In this document: positions 1-8,441 of the stretch, in pieces | Layout of the letters: every line of letters begins with the position of its first letter | How positions within the stretch are numbered: position 1 is the stretch's first letter | Source of the DNA: Rubinisphaera margarita | GTDB taxonomy: Bacteria; Planctomycetota; Planctomycetia; Planctomycetales; Planctomycetaceae | Assembly: GCF_022267515.1 (NCBI RefSeq) | Contig: NZ_JAKFGB010000014.1 | Coordinates: 186,001-250,000, forward strand | Length of the DNA: 64,000 bases | Direction of reading: 5' to 3' | Program-made: the position numbers and the translations under genes | Notes under the pieces: generated by a model | What the model was told of the DNA's origin: nothing | What the model saw: only the letters and a program-made list of their open reading frames with translations | The model's database searches: none

Positions 1-28
1 CATAAGTATTCTCCCACGGCTTCACCCC

Positions 29-54
29 GCACAGACAGGAATGTCTGTGCCACC
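29..54 (+). repeat. Short palindromic repeat, family A, copy 1 (right half)
   Basis: An 8-bp inverted repeat CACAGACA / TGTCTGTG around a GGAA loop, followed by CCACC. It is the palindromic core of a repeat also present at 2705-2753, 18870-18918 and 22917-22961; the conserved left flank of those copies (CCTCCTGTTGC) is missing here. It lies 31 bases upstream of the first shell gene, on the same strand. Confidence 0.6.
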
Positions 55-84
55 ATTTTCAAGTACGAGACAGACAACACTCCC

Positions 85-339
85 ATGCAACTGGCCCGGG
101 TCCACGGAAAAGCGACTGCCACGGTGAAGGCTCCTGCCCTCAAGGGGTGGCGATTGCTGCTGGTCCAGCCGTTGATGGTCGATGGTTCGCCGGACGGTTA
201 TCCGATGCTGGCCATCGACAATCTGGGAGCCGGTGTGGGCGACACCGTGCTGCTGACCACGGACGGAGCAGCGGTGAAAGACATCATGAAAACCGATGCC
301 TCGCCTGTGCGGTACGCCATCATTGGCATTGAAGATTGA
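85..339 (+). CDS. BMC vertex protein, EutN/CcmL family (BMC-P)
   Basis: An 84-residue protein of the EutN/CcmL fold, which forms pentamers that cap the vertices of bacterial microcompartment shells. The N-terminus (MQLARVHGKATATVK), the central LLLVQPL strand, the segment DNLGAGVGDTVLLTTDG and the closing VRYAIIGIED are family hallmarks, and the length is normal. The gene opens the visible part of a BMC operon; the hexamer genes, aldehyde dehydrogenase and phosphotransacylase expected in such loci would lie before the window. The next reading frame starts within about 10 bases of its stop, suggesting coupled translation. From memory this gene, its neighbour and the second pentamer match pvmK-L-M of Planctopirus limnophila; the lettering is not verified. 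Confidence 0.93.
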   Translation: MQLARVHGKATATVKAPALKGWRLLLVQPLMVDGSPDGYPMLAIDNLGAGVGDTVLLTTDGAAVKDIMKTDASPVRYAIIGIED

Positions 340-347
340 AGTACGGA

Positions 348-1022
348 ATGAACTGGAACAACGTCGATATCGAATCCATCGTGGGCAACGTGCTGGCTGA
401 ACTCCAGCAGCGGGGTCACACCGTGTCGACAGCGGTCCCGTCCGTTCCTCAGAACGAACAGAAACGCAATCAGTCGCCCCTGTTGACCGACCGGGTCATC
501 ACCGCGGACCTGCTTGCCCAGAACGTCCAACCCGCAGCCACGATCTCCATCCCAGCCGGCTCGATCATTACGCCAGCCGCCCGGGACTATCTGCGGGAAA
601 AGAAGATCCAGATTCAGCAGCGACAGCCAGCCGGCACCACGAAAGCAGCTCCAGCCGCGATGAAATGGCGGGGGCTGATTGTCACGGCCGGCGACACCCT
701 GAAGTCCTCGCTGGCGAATCTCGAGAAGAACACAAACATCGGTTGGTCCCAGGAATCGAGTGACTCCACGGAAGCGGCTGCCGAAACGGCGAAACACGAA
801 CTGGCCCGAGGCGGAGCGCACGGCTTCGTGATCTGTACCGATCGCGTTGCCACGGCGTGCTGCCTGGTCAACCGCAGCGAGTCGGTCCGCGGAGTTGCGA
901 TCAATTCGGTGAAAGACATTCCAGCCATTGCAGAACTGAAGGCGAACGTCATCTGCCTCCCCTGCAACGGATTGAGTTTCATCGACTACCGAACAATCTT
1001 CCGGGCTCTGGCCAGCCACTGA
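348..1022 (+). CDS. BMC-associated protein with N-terminal amphipathic helix and degenerate RpiB-like domain
   Basis: About 224 residues from ATG 348; a TTG at 336 overlapping the previous stop is an alternative start. Three parts are visible. Residues 4-21 (NNVDIESIVGNVLAEL) look like an amphipathic BMC encapsulation peptide. Residues 49-89 hold a VITADLL...IPAGSIITPAARDYLRE module of a kind I associate with BMC-linked enzymes. Residues 106-223 follow the layout of RpiB/LacAB sugar-phosphate isomerases: LIVTAGD, then ETAKHELARGGAHGFVICT, VRGVAI, and ANVICLPC. The Cys of the RpiB ICGTG motif is kept (about C163) but TGIG and the N-terminal DHAG motif are not, so isomerase activity is doubtful. 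It sits between two pentamer genes and is probably a cargo or scaffold protein. The domain call is inference from pattern, not from a search. Confidence 0.75.
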   Translation: MNWNNVDIESIVGNVLAELQQRGHTVSTAVPSVPQNEQKRNQSPLLTDRVITADLLAQNVQPAATISIPAGSIITPAARDYLREKKIQIQQRQPAGTTKAAPAAMKWRGLIVTAGDTLKSSLANLEKNTNIGWSQESSDSTEAAAETAKHELARGGAHGFVICTDRVATACCLVNRSESVRGVAINSVKDIPAIAELKANVICLPCNGLSFIDYRTIFRALASH

Positions 1023-1100
1023 ATCAAACGAACCAGGAAACAACAGCGACGTTCCGAAGCCAGTTGAAACCAACGGCCCACGAACACGGAACCCGCATTT

Positions 1101-1133
1101 TTCCCTCACCCTAACTCAGGGGAGACGAGGGAA
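1101..1133. repeat. Short inverted repeat, family D (CCCTCACCCTAAC type)
   Basis: TTCCCTC (1101-1107) pairs with GAGGGAA (1127-1133). The same unit, expanded, is found in the opposite orientation at 34894-34935, and a partial copy lies near 35049-35074. It falls in the 147-base gap between two BMC genes. Confidence 0.6.
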
Positions 1134-1169
1134 CTGAAAACAGACAAGCACGAGTAACAGGATCGAATC

Positions 1170-1457
1170 ATGCGAGTCGGAGAAATCGTCGGGAAGGTGA
1201 CGCTGTCGACCTGGCATCCGCAGTTGCGGGGTGCCTCATGGCGACTCGTTGTCCCTTTCAACCTCGACAACCTGAGCGATCCCGATGCGAAACGAGACGA
1301 ACCGTTCGTGATCTACGACGAACTGGGAGCCGGCAATGGAACGCTGGTCGCAATTGCCGAGGGACCGGAAGCCTCTGCTCCGTTTTATCCGGAACAGAAA
1401 CCGATCGATGGCTACAACGCCGCCATCATCGACGAACTGAGAGATGAACTGAAGTAA
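1170..1457 (+). CDS. Second BMC vertex protein, EutN/CcmL family (BMC-P)
   Basis: A 95-residue EutN/CcmL pentamer subunit starting MRVGEIVGKVTLS. The HPQLRGASWRLVVPF strand, the DELGAGNGTLVAIAEG segment and the ending YNAAIIDEL identify the fold. Compared with the pentamer at 85-339 it carries an extra segment around residues 36-46 and 70-80 (APFYPEQKPIDGYN), which could change the surface around the pentamer. Planctomycete BMC loci normally carry several non-identical pentamers. It is followed 97 bases later by the aldolase gene. Confidence 0.93.
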   Translation: MRVGEIVGKVTLSTWHPQLRGASWRLVVPFNLDNLSDPDAKRDEPFVIYDELGAGNGTLVAIAEGPEASAPFYPEQKPIDGYNAAIIDELRDELK

Positions 1458-1554
1458 CCGCCGCCGAATCCCTCGCGGCTTAATGAATTCAAAACGATTC
1501 ACGCAACCTTTTTGAACAGCGGCTCCTCTTGAGTGGAGTCTGATGGAGAGAATC

Positions 1555-2505
<951 letters not shown>

Positions 2506-2519
2506 TAACAACGGGGTGC

Positions 2520-2543
2520 CATGCCCACGCTCGCGTGGGCATG
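2520..2543. repeat. Perfect hairpin after the aldolase gene
   Basis: CATGCCCACGC and GCGTGGGCATG form 11-bp perfect arms around a 2-base centre, 14 bases after the aldolase stop. There is no run of T after it, so it is either a processing or mRNA-stabilising hairpin or a dispersed repeat rather than a clear intrinsic terminator. Confidence 0.55.
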
Positions 2544-2568
2544 CATTTCCTATCGACAGAGAAATGGG

Positions 2569-2611
2569 ATGGCCCGGAGATTGATCTCTGGGTGACGCAG
2601 TCACAAGAGCC
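2569..2611 (+). repeat. Dispersed repeat, family B short form
   Basis: The segment reads TGGCCC, a small hairpin (GGAGATTGATCTC), then GGGTGACGCAGTCACAAGAG. The last module is shared, with one base changed, with the three 155-bp elements at 13945, 17419 and 17730 (GGGTGACGAAGTCACAAGAG) and, in reverse, with 35247-35284. The 2506-2806 gap holds this repeat, the hairpin at 2520 and the family A copy at 2705, and no gene that I can see. Confidence 0.55.
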
Positions 2612-2704
2612 TTGTCTTGAGCGACCGGTTGCAGACTGGAGTTGGCAGATTCAATCGACGCCAGCTCAAAGGAATCGGTGAAAGAACGTTCTACGTTGTT
2701 GCCA

Positions 2705-2753
2705 GGCCTCCTGTTGCGTTGCACACAGAGAGGAATCTCTGTGCCATCCGGTT
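2705..2753 (+). repeat. Short palindromic repeat, family A, copy 2
   Basis: GGCCTCCTGTTGC followed by the palindrome CACAGAGA-GGAA-TCTCTGTG and CCATCCGGTT. It is near-identical to copies at 18870 and 22917 and lies 54 bases upstream of the dehydrogenase start, on the same strand. Confidence 0.7.
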
Positions 2754-2806
2754 CGCATTCACACATATATCCGACAGACCTATCTGCGATTGATTCGAGG
2801 TTATCC

Positions 2807-3742
2807 ATGAAAGTCAGCATCATTGGTGGAGGGGGGCTCGTTGGCTCCTGTGCGGCGTTTGCTCTGCAGGCCGGCGGCATTGTTCGCGATATCGCTCTCG
2901 TCGACGTGAACCAGGATCTCGTGGAAGGCCAGGCTCTCGACCTGATCCACGGAGCCGCCTTCATGGCCGACCAGACTTTCACTTACGGCGGCCCCGAGCT
3001 GTCGAAGGATGCCGATGTGATCGTCATCACGGCTGGACTCCGCCGGAAGCCGGATGAAAGTCGTCTCGACCTGATCAACCGCAACGTCGCTCTGTTCCGC
3101 AACATTCTCGCCGATCTGAAGAAGACCGGCATGAAGAAAGACGCCATCGTCTTCGTCGTCTCCAACCCGGTCGACGTGCTGACCTATCTGGCGATTCAGG
3201 AACTCGGACTGCCTCCTCATCAGGTCCTCGGACTCGGTACGGTGCTCGACACGGCTCGCCTTCGCGGGATGCTCGCTCAGCGGATCGATGTCCCGGCGAC
3301 TCAGGTGCAGACGCTCATTCTCGGCGAGCACGGCGACAGCATGGTGCCAATCTGGTCGGCTGCTCAAATCGCCGGCCTGCCGCTTGAGAAATGGCCCACC
3401 GTCACGTCAACGCTGATCAGCGAAGTCGAGAAGAAGACACGCGGCAGTGGAGCAGAAGTCATTAAGAAGAAGGGCGGAGCCGGTTTCGCTGTCGGAGTAT
3501 CGATCGCCGAAGTCGTCCACAGCATCGCTCTGAACCAGAAGCGGGTCCTGCCGGTCTCGTCGCTCCAGAACGGAGCCTACGGCCTGCGGGACGTCAGCAT
3601 CTCGGTGCCGACCGTCGTCGGTCGCGTCGGCGTGCTCGGCCATGTCGAAATCGAACTCTGGCCCAAAGAACGCATGGGTCTGCAGAACTCGGCCAACGTG
3701 CTCCGCGGCACCATCGACACGGTTCTGAAGGGCCTGAAGTAA
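2807..3742 (+). CDS. BMC-linked lactate/malate dehydrogenase family protein
   Basis: A 311-residue NAD-dependent 2-hydroxyacid dehydrogenase of the L-lactate/malate family. The nucleotide fold starts GGGGLVGS (residues 7-14) with the NAD-binding Asp in LVDVN (about 33); SNPVD, LGTVLDTARLR and the catalytic His in GEHGDSMVP are all present. The substrate loop reads AGLRRKPDESR: the residue that separates lactate (Gln) from malate (Arg) enzymes is Arg, whereas the following ESR looks lactate-dehydrogenase-like, so the true substrate is open. In the BMC locus its likely task is to turn over the NADH made by lactaldehyde oxidation. Start 2807 is chosen because the Rossmann motif begins right there; an in-frame upstream extension to 2642 runs through repeats and is not protein-like. 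Confidence 0.9.
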   Translation: MKVSIIGGGGLVGSCAAFALQAGGIVRDIALVDVNQDLVEGQALDLIHGAAFMADQTFTYGGPELSKDADVIVITAGLRRKPDESRLDLINRNVALFRNILADLKKTGMKKDAIVFVVSNPVDVLTYLAIQELGLPPHQVLGLGTVLDTARLRGMLAQRIDVPATQVQTLILGEHGDSMVPIWSAAQIAGLPLEKWPTVTSTLISEVEKKTRGSGAEVIKKKGGAGFAVGVSIAEVVHSIALNQKRVLPVSSLQNGAYGLRDVSISVPTVVGRVGVLGHVEIELWPKERMGLQNSANVLRGTIDTVLKGLK

Positions 3743-3765
3743 CCGAAACGTCGCTCTCGATTCTC

Positions 3766-3822
3766 GCACGTTTGAGCGGACTCCCCGGAGTTGGCTCAAA
3801 CGTGCACGTCTGAGTCATCCTT
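3766..3822. terminator. Long hairpin after the BMC operon, overlapping a dispersed palindrome
   Basis: GCACGTTTGAGC (3766-3777) pairs perfectly with GCTCAAACGTGC (3794-3805), with a loop that contains CTCC/GGAG. It starts 24 bases after the dehydrogenase stop and could end the BMC transcript, though no clear T-tract follows. Its right arm runs into ACGTGCACGTCTGAGTCATCC (to 3822), which in reverse matches 34769-34796 (family E). The rest of the 3743-4044 gap shows no gene. Confidence 0.5.
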
Positions 3823-4044
3823 CTTTGCACGCACTGACGGAGCCAGTGGCACTCTTCCATGCGGTTCGCGGGCGATCTGGCACAATCGCTACGATCCCGG
3901 GATTCTTTGCAGAACATCGGATTTTACCCGATCGTTATCAATCGGGCGTGCTTCCGCTGTCGATCCTCGTCATAATCGGTTTGCCCGAACACGGGCACGG
4001 AACATGTCTTAGAACGATACCGCACTCCAGGGAATGATGGTTTC

Positions 4045-4548
4045 ATGGGCAAGTGGAGCGCATTTCTGATCTCGCTGATTCCAGCTGCACTGGCTGGCTA
4101 CCTCGGCTATCTGCTCGTCACGATCGGCCTGCCGGTCGTTGAGGATCGCGGTGCGATGTTCTGGGTGCCTCTCGGAGCCGGCCTTGCGGCCTGCCTGATG
4201 AGCGTACTGGCTCCCTTCGGGATTGCGATTTTCGCCCGGTCAGAACCGAAGATGGTCGCGGTGACCAAAGAGCCGCGAGAAGATCTCGAGCTTTCCGGAG
4301 CGGATGAAGAGTTCATGAGCGACGATGAAGTGGTCGCCGACAGCGAATTCGCAAGCGACGATGAACTCGATGCCGGCGGCTACGACGATGAAGATGACTT
4401 CTCGGCCGAAGACTTCGCCTCCGATGACGAAATCGATTCGAGTTCCAACTACGAGACCGCTGAAATTGCTTCCGATGAATTCAGCGAAGAGTTCGACGAG
4501 TTCGAACTGACCGACGAGAACGACGAAGACGACGACCTGTTCAAATAA
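4045..4548 (+). CDS. Small membrane protein with long acidic tail, function unknown
   Basis: I do not recognise a family. The 167-residue product has two hydrophobic segments (about residues 5-28 and 37-64, ending in PFGIAIFAR) followed by a highly acidic tail of about 95 residues dominated by Asp, Glu and Ser (for instance DDEVVADSEFASDDELD and ENDEDDDLFK). The topology is two membrane helices with the tail probably in the cytoplasm, because both ends would then lie on the same side with Arg/Lys near the membrane. Codon usage matches the neighbours, so it looks genuine. It stands alone between the BMC locus and the MoxR gene. Confidence 0.75.
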   Translation: MGKWSAFLISLIPAALAGYLGYLLVTIGLPVVEDRGAMFWVPLGAGLAACLMSVLAPFGIAIFARSEPKMVAVTKEPREDLELSGADEEFMSDDEVVADSEFASDDELDAGGYDDEDDFSAEDFASDDEIDSSSNYETAEIASDEFSEEFDEFELTDENDEDDDLFK

Positions 4549-4859
4549 CGGCTCGCCGTCGAGAAACGTCCCTCCGCTGCCTTGTCGACGCATCGGGCTT
4601 GTGGAATGTGAAATCCTCGGCAATTCCGAGCCGGGTTGCTTTGACGAACGAAATCCGTTCTCGTTAGTGTTAAACTCCCACGCAGCAGCCTGAACTGATT
4701 GCGGCTGCTTCGACAATTGATCAGTCTCCAGGAATTCTCCAAGTTCTCTGTAGAGAATTCACTTTTCGCCGTTTCCATACGTATTAGCATGGAGAAGCAG
4801 GCCAGAAGCACCGGGGCTGCAGTCGGAACACGACAGGTGCGGAACCAGCGGAGAGTCGA
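4549..4859. other. 311-bp gap upstream of moxR
   Basis: No gene seen. It contains two modest inverted repeats: AGCAGCC (around 4684) with GGCTGCT (around 4702), and GAATTCTC (4732-4739) with GAGAATTC (4753-4760). Their role is unknown; the second could be an operator for the ATPase gene. Confidence 0.4.
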
Positions 4860-5801
4860 GTGAACAGTTCGAACGAGACGGCGATTGAACAGCTGATTTC
4901 CAACGTGAGTCAGGTGCTTCTGGGGAAAGACAAAGCGGTTCGTCTGGCCGTCACAGCACTGGTCGCCCAGGGACACCTGCTCATCGAGGACGCTCCGGGA
5001 GTCGGTAAAACCTCACTGGCCAAAGCTCTCGCGCTGAGCCTCGATGGCGAGTACAAGCGACTGCAGTTCACGCCCGATATGTTGCCGAGTGATATCCTCG
5101 GGACGAGCATTTATCTGCCGGGATCCGGTGAGTTCGAATTCCGTCAGGGACCGATCTTCACCAACGTGCTCCTCGCCGACGAAATCAACCGGACCACACC
5201 TCGAACGCAGAGTGCCCTTCTTGAGGCCATGAGTGAGTTTCAGGTCTCGATCGACGGTAAGACCCATCGCCTGAAGCGACCGTTCTTCGTTTTGGCGACC
5301 CAGAATCCGCACGAATTCGAGGGAACCTACCCGCTGCCGGAAAACCAGCTGGACCGGTTCATGCTTCGGATCGAAATCGGCTATCCGTCCATGGACGTGG
5401 AACGGGAAGTCCTGCGAACGCATCGACTTGGGGAGCCTGTTAACCAGTTGCAGCCAGCCATGAATATTGAGAATCTGCTCAAGATTCAGGACGAAGTCCG
5501 CGAAGTGAAGATGGACGAGAGCATTCACGATTATGTGCTGCAGATCGTCCATGCGACGCGGGATCACGAAGAGCTGTCCCTGGGAATCAGCACCCGGGGT
5601 GCTATTACGATGATGCATGCTCTGCAGGCGTACGCGTACGTGAACGGCCGGGATTATGTCGTTCCGGACGACGTGAAGGAGCTGGCCGTTCCCGTGTTTG
5701 CCCATCGTGTGGTGGTCGGCGGAATTCTCCGCGAAACGAATCGCGAACGGGCCGCGAGCATCATTCGCGGTATGCTTTCGACAATCGCCGTCCCCGTTTA
5801 G
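4860..5801 (+). CDS. MoxR-family AAA+ ATPase
   Basis: A 313-residue AAA+ ATPase of the MoxR type, chaperone-like proteins that help mature or activate other enzymes and surface complexes. Walker A is APGVGKT (residues 45-51), Walker B LLADEIN (104-110), followed by the typical RTTPRTQSALLEAMSE and LATQNPHEFEGTYPLPENQLDRF (sensor 1 region), and a C-terminal lid domain containing GISTRG. The start is GTG 4860, placed before a sequence that matches family N-termini. Usual partners (DUF58 and von Willebrand domain genes) do not follow; the next gene is an unrelated-looking membrane protein after a 421-base gap. Confidence 0.93.
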   Translation: MNSSNETAIEQLISNVSQVLLGKDKAVRLAVTALVAQGHLLIEDAPGVGKTSLAKALALSLDGEYKRLQFTPDMLPSDILGTSIYLPGSGEFEFRQGPIFTNVLLADEINRTTPRTQSALLEAMSEFQVSIDGKTHRLKRPFFVLATQNPHEFEGTYPLPENQLDRFMLRIEIGYPSMDVEREVLRTHRLGEPVNQLQPAMNIENLLKIQDEVREVKMDESIHDYVLQIVHATRDHEELSLGISTRGAITMMHALQAYAYVNGRDYVVPDDVKELAVPVFAHRVVVGGILRETNRERAASIIRGMLSTIAVPV

Positions 5802-6222
5802 AACATTTTCATGCTTCGCCCGCAGTCGCCTGGACGCGAATCCCCTGCCATACTGAGTTTGCTCCTGCAAACGCCTGCAGACGAATTCTAGATTTGCTCC
5901 AGGTCGGGCTGTAGCGTGCGAAACAGAAGCTTCGGTGGTAACGGATTTGATCCTGTGGGTGCCCGCCTGTTGTGTCTCTGTTCAAGATGTTCAGATGGAT
6001 GTTCACTGGTTGTGCTGTCGTATAAAGAAACAGTAACCCGTTGAAACTCCACCGCTTCCGGCTGGATTTTGTTTTTGCTGCGCGTCGTTTTCTGGTACCA
6101 TACGTGATCGGACATGGGTGCGGGGCGGCCGCTCTGCGCCCGTCCGGAGCTGTCAACGGACTGGCCAATTCAGCATCACGAGAGATTCTCCCGACGCCAT
6201 CACCGGCCGAAGTTCATCATCT
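5802..6222. other. 421-bp gap after moxR
   Basis: No convincing gene, RNA or repeat was found. A reading frame that continues upstream of the next gene from 6118 lacks protein character. The stretch around 6066-6115 is T-rich and could hold the promoter for the 6223 gene, but no clean pair of -35 and -10 boxes stands out. Confidence 0.35.
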
Positions 6223-7623
6223 ATGGATGCGATTCTTTCCGGTTATTATGTCAGCCATACAGCCTGGCTCTATCTTTCAGCCATGCTGATTATCGCTGTC
6301 TTCTATCGATTCCGGCGGCTCTGGTCGTTGCGGAACTTCGATATCCTTTTGCTGCTTTCGCTTTCGCCCGGACTGCTGATGGTCCGCGACGAATCGAGCT
6401 ACGCGATCGGCAACACCTGGCTGTTTGTCGTTACGGCACTCTGCCTGACCCGCCTGTTGCTTGATCGACATCTGACCAAACGCAGCCGGCTTGAACCGAA
6501 CATGAGTACCCCTGGAATTACCTTTCTGGGAATCTGCGCGCTCGCGTTTCTGATGACTGAAGCAATCACGCGACCGGCTCCGCCCGGTTCGGTCACCACG
6601 GTGCTGCACGGTGAGAGAATCCTCAACGCGGCGACGCAGCAGGGCGCCCGGGAATCGACCGAGCGACTTCCGATTGATCGCAGCGAGGCCGAGAATCCGT
6701 CGTCCGACGAAGTCACGGCTGGGCCAACCGCGTCACTTTTGGCAATGCCAGCCGTCGCGACATCGAGACAGTTCCTGGCCGATCGTGGCCGCGGGGCTTC
6801 GAATCTGCATTTCGGGATCGTCGAAGAAACAGCCGCCCGGATCGTCGCCATTCTGGCCCATCTGGCAATTGTCTTCGGACTGTTCTGGATCGGTCGCAGC
6901 CATTTCAAGGATCGAACTCAGGGACTGGCGATGGCCACCCTCTATCTCTTGATCCCCTGTACGTCGTTCGTCGTCGGAGAGGTGAATCAGGTGTTGCCCA
7001 GCGCGTTCATTCTCTGGGCGCTAATCTGTTATAACCGGCCTCTGACCGCCGGCGTCTTGATGGGCTTCGCGTGTGGCTCGATGTTTTTCCCGGTCTTCCT
7101 GCTGCCAATCTGGGCCTCGTTTTTTGGCTGGAGGCGGTCAATTCGCTTCTTCCTCGGCGTGGCGATTGTCGCGGCGGTCCTGGTTGGCACCGTTGCTCTG
7201 ATTTCGGCGGATGCCTACGCCTTCACCCAGCAGACGATCAACCGCATCGATTTCCGCGTCCTGAGCTTCGACGGAGCCCCGAATGAACGGGGCTTCTGGA
7301 ACAGTCTTCATCCGGCTTATCGCATCCCGGTGATGGTCGCCTTCCTCATTCTGGTGATTACCCTCACCGCCTGGCCATGGAAGAAGAATCTGGAAGTGCT
7401 GCTGTCGTACAACGCCGCGATCATCGTAGCGACGCAATTCTGGTATCCCCAGTTGGGGGGCGTCTATTTGCTCTGGTATCTGCCGTTGATGATTCTCGTC
7501 GCCTTCCGACCGCGTCTGCTGGCTGAGAAAGACTATCCCCAGACGCAGCCCTCCGTTCGCAGCAATGCCTTCGCCAATCAGCCGAGGAGTGCCAGCAGCA
7601 TCTCGGCTCCTCTTTACCGCTGA
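6223..7623 (+). CDS. Polytopic membrane protein, function unknown
   Basis: A 466-residue integral membrane protein with roughly nine to ten hydrophobic segments, starting MDAILSGYYVSHTAWLYL. A hydrophilic stretch of about 75 residues (about 126-200) separates the first three segments from the rest. The later part, with GLAMATLYLLIPCTSFVVGE and repeated YNRPLTAGVLMG-like loops, resembles membrane mannosyl/arabinosyltransferases of the DUF2029/GT87 kind, but I see no diagnostic catalytic motif and keep the call open. ATG 6223 is preferred over 6118 because the upstream extension is Arg/Ser-rich and not membrane-like. The next gene follows after 20 bases, so the two probably form an operon. Confidence 0.8.
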   Translation: MDAILSGYYVSHTAWLYLSAMLIIAVFYRFRRLWSLRNFDILLLLSLSPGLLMVRDESSYAIGNTWLFVVTALCLTRLLLDRHLTKRSRLEPNMSTPGITFLGICALAFLMTEAITRPAPPGSVTTVLHGERILNAATQQGARESTERLPIDRSEAENPSSDEVTAGPTASLLAMPAVATSRQFLADRGRGASNLHFGIVEETAARIVAILAHLAIVFGLFWIGRSHFKDRTQGLAMATLYLLIPCTSFVVGEVNQVLPSAFILWALICYNRPLTAGVLMGFACGSMFFPVFLLPIWASFFGWRRSIRFFLGVAIVAAVLVGTVALISADAYAFTQQTINRIDFRVLSFDGAPNERGFWNSLHPAYRIPVMVAFLILVITLTAWPWKKNLEVLLSYNAAIIVATQFWYPQLGGVYLLWYLPLMILVAFRPRLLAEKDYPQTQPSVRSNAFANQPRSASSISAPLYR

Positions 7624-7643
7624 TTTCCGGCGTCCCTCTCCGC

Positions 7644-8153
7644 ATGTCGAACCCCGCCGTGAAAACCAGTGCCGTGAAATCATCTCGCGTTCCGAAAGCC
7701 GTGTTGCTTCTAGTCTGGCGAATCTGTGCAACCGGGTGGACCGGAGCGGCGTCCCTGTTCGTCCTGATCACGGTGCAGGAGATTCTCAGTGCGAAGTTTG
7801 AATCGATCGTACTCGATCAACTCGTGCTGATTCGCTTTCCGCTCTATTACGGGTTCTCGCTGACCGTGCTCGGTCTTGCCGCCGTATCGTCTGCACTGTA
7901 CTGCGTGCTCGTTCAACGAACCTGGCGCTGGCTGACGGCGGCCGCTCTTTCGGCGACCGCATTTCTGGTGCTGACCGGCGACTATCTGCTCGTCTACTCG
8001 CAACTGGTCGACATGCTGACGCCGCTCGGCTCCCCGCGTCCACACACATTTCCGTTCTATCATCAACTCACGGAAACCCTGAACGGCATCGCGCTTATTC
8101 TCAATCTCGCCGCAACGATTCTGGTCTGTCTGCCCCTTCGCGAAGATCGTTAG
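7644..8153 (+). CDS. Four-helix membrane protein, function unknown
   Basis: A 169-residue protein with four predicted membrane helices: about 22-44, 60-84, 92-112 and 143-163. Between helices three and four lies a hydrophilic loop with LTPLGSPRPHTFPFYHQL, containing two His residues that could bind a metal or cofactor. The general layout resembles small DUF4149-like membrane proteins, which is a guess only. It starts 20 bases after the stop of the preceding membrane protein gene and is likely cotranscribed with it. Confidence 0.75.
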   Translation: MSNPAVKTSAVKSSRVPKAVLLLVWRICATGWTGAASLFVLITVQEILSAKFESIVLDQLVLIRFPLYYGFSLTVLGLAAVSSALYCVLVQRTWRWLTAAALSATAFLVLTGDYLLVYSQLVDMLTPLGSPRPHTFPFYHQLTETLNGIALILNLAATILVCLPLREDR

Positions 8154-8204
8154 CACTGACGGCTATCCCGACCTACAGAACAGCGAGTAGCGCCAAGGGG
8201 GGGA

Positions 8205-8362
8205 CCCTGATAGATGTGCTATCAGGTCGGCGAAGCGGTAGGAGGATGCCGTTTGGCGAAGGCGAAATTCAGACCTTCCCCTTGACAGAAGTTTCTCACC
8301 AAGACCTCTGTCCAATCCCGTACTCCCACGGCTGCGCGGCCCCGAAAGAATCTTTCGGGGCC
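8205..8362 (-). repeat. Composite dispersed repeat, family C, copy 1
   Basis: Two modules. 8205-8245 contains the hairpin CCTGATAG...CTATCAGG followed by CGGCGAAGCGGTAGGAGG. 8321-8362 contains TACTCCCACGGCTGCGCGG and the palindrome GGCCCCGAAAGA-A-TCTTTCGGGGCC. Both modules recur, in the opposite orientation and order, at 18663-18820. The gap between the membrane protein gene and the CBS protein gene (8154-8441) holds nothing else that I can see. Confidence 0.6.
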
Positions 8363-8441
8363 ACCCCCTGCGGGGAGACTCATGAGCCGCCTGACGGGTC
8401 TCCCAGTCGACAGAACGTGCGATTCCGCCTGAGCAGGCGCT

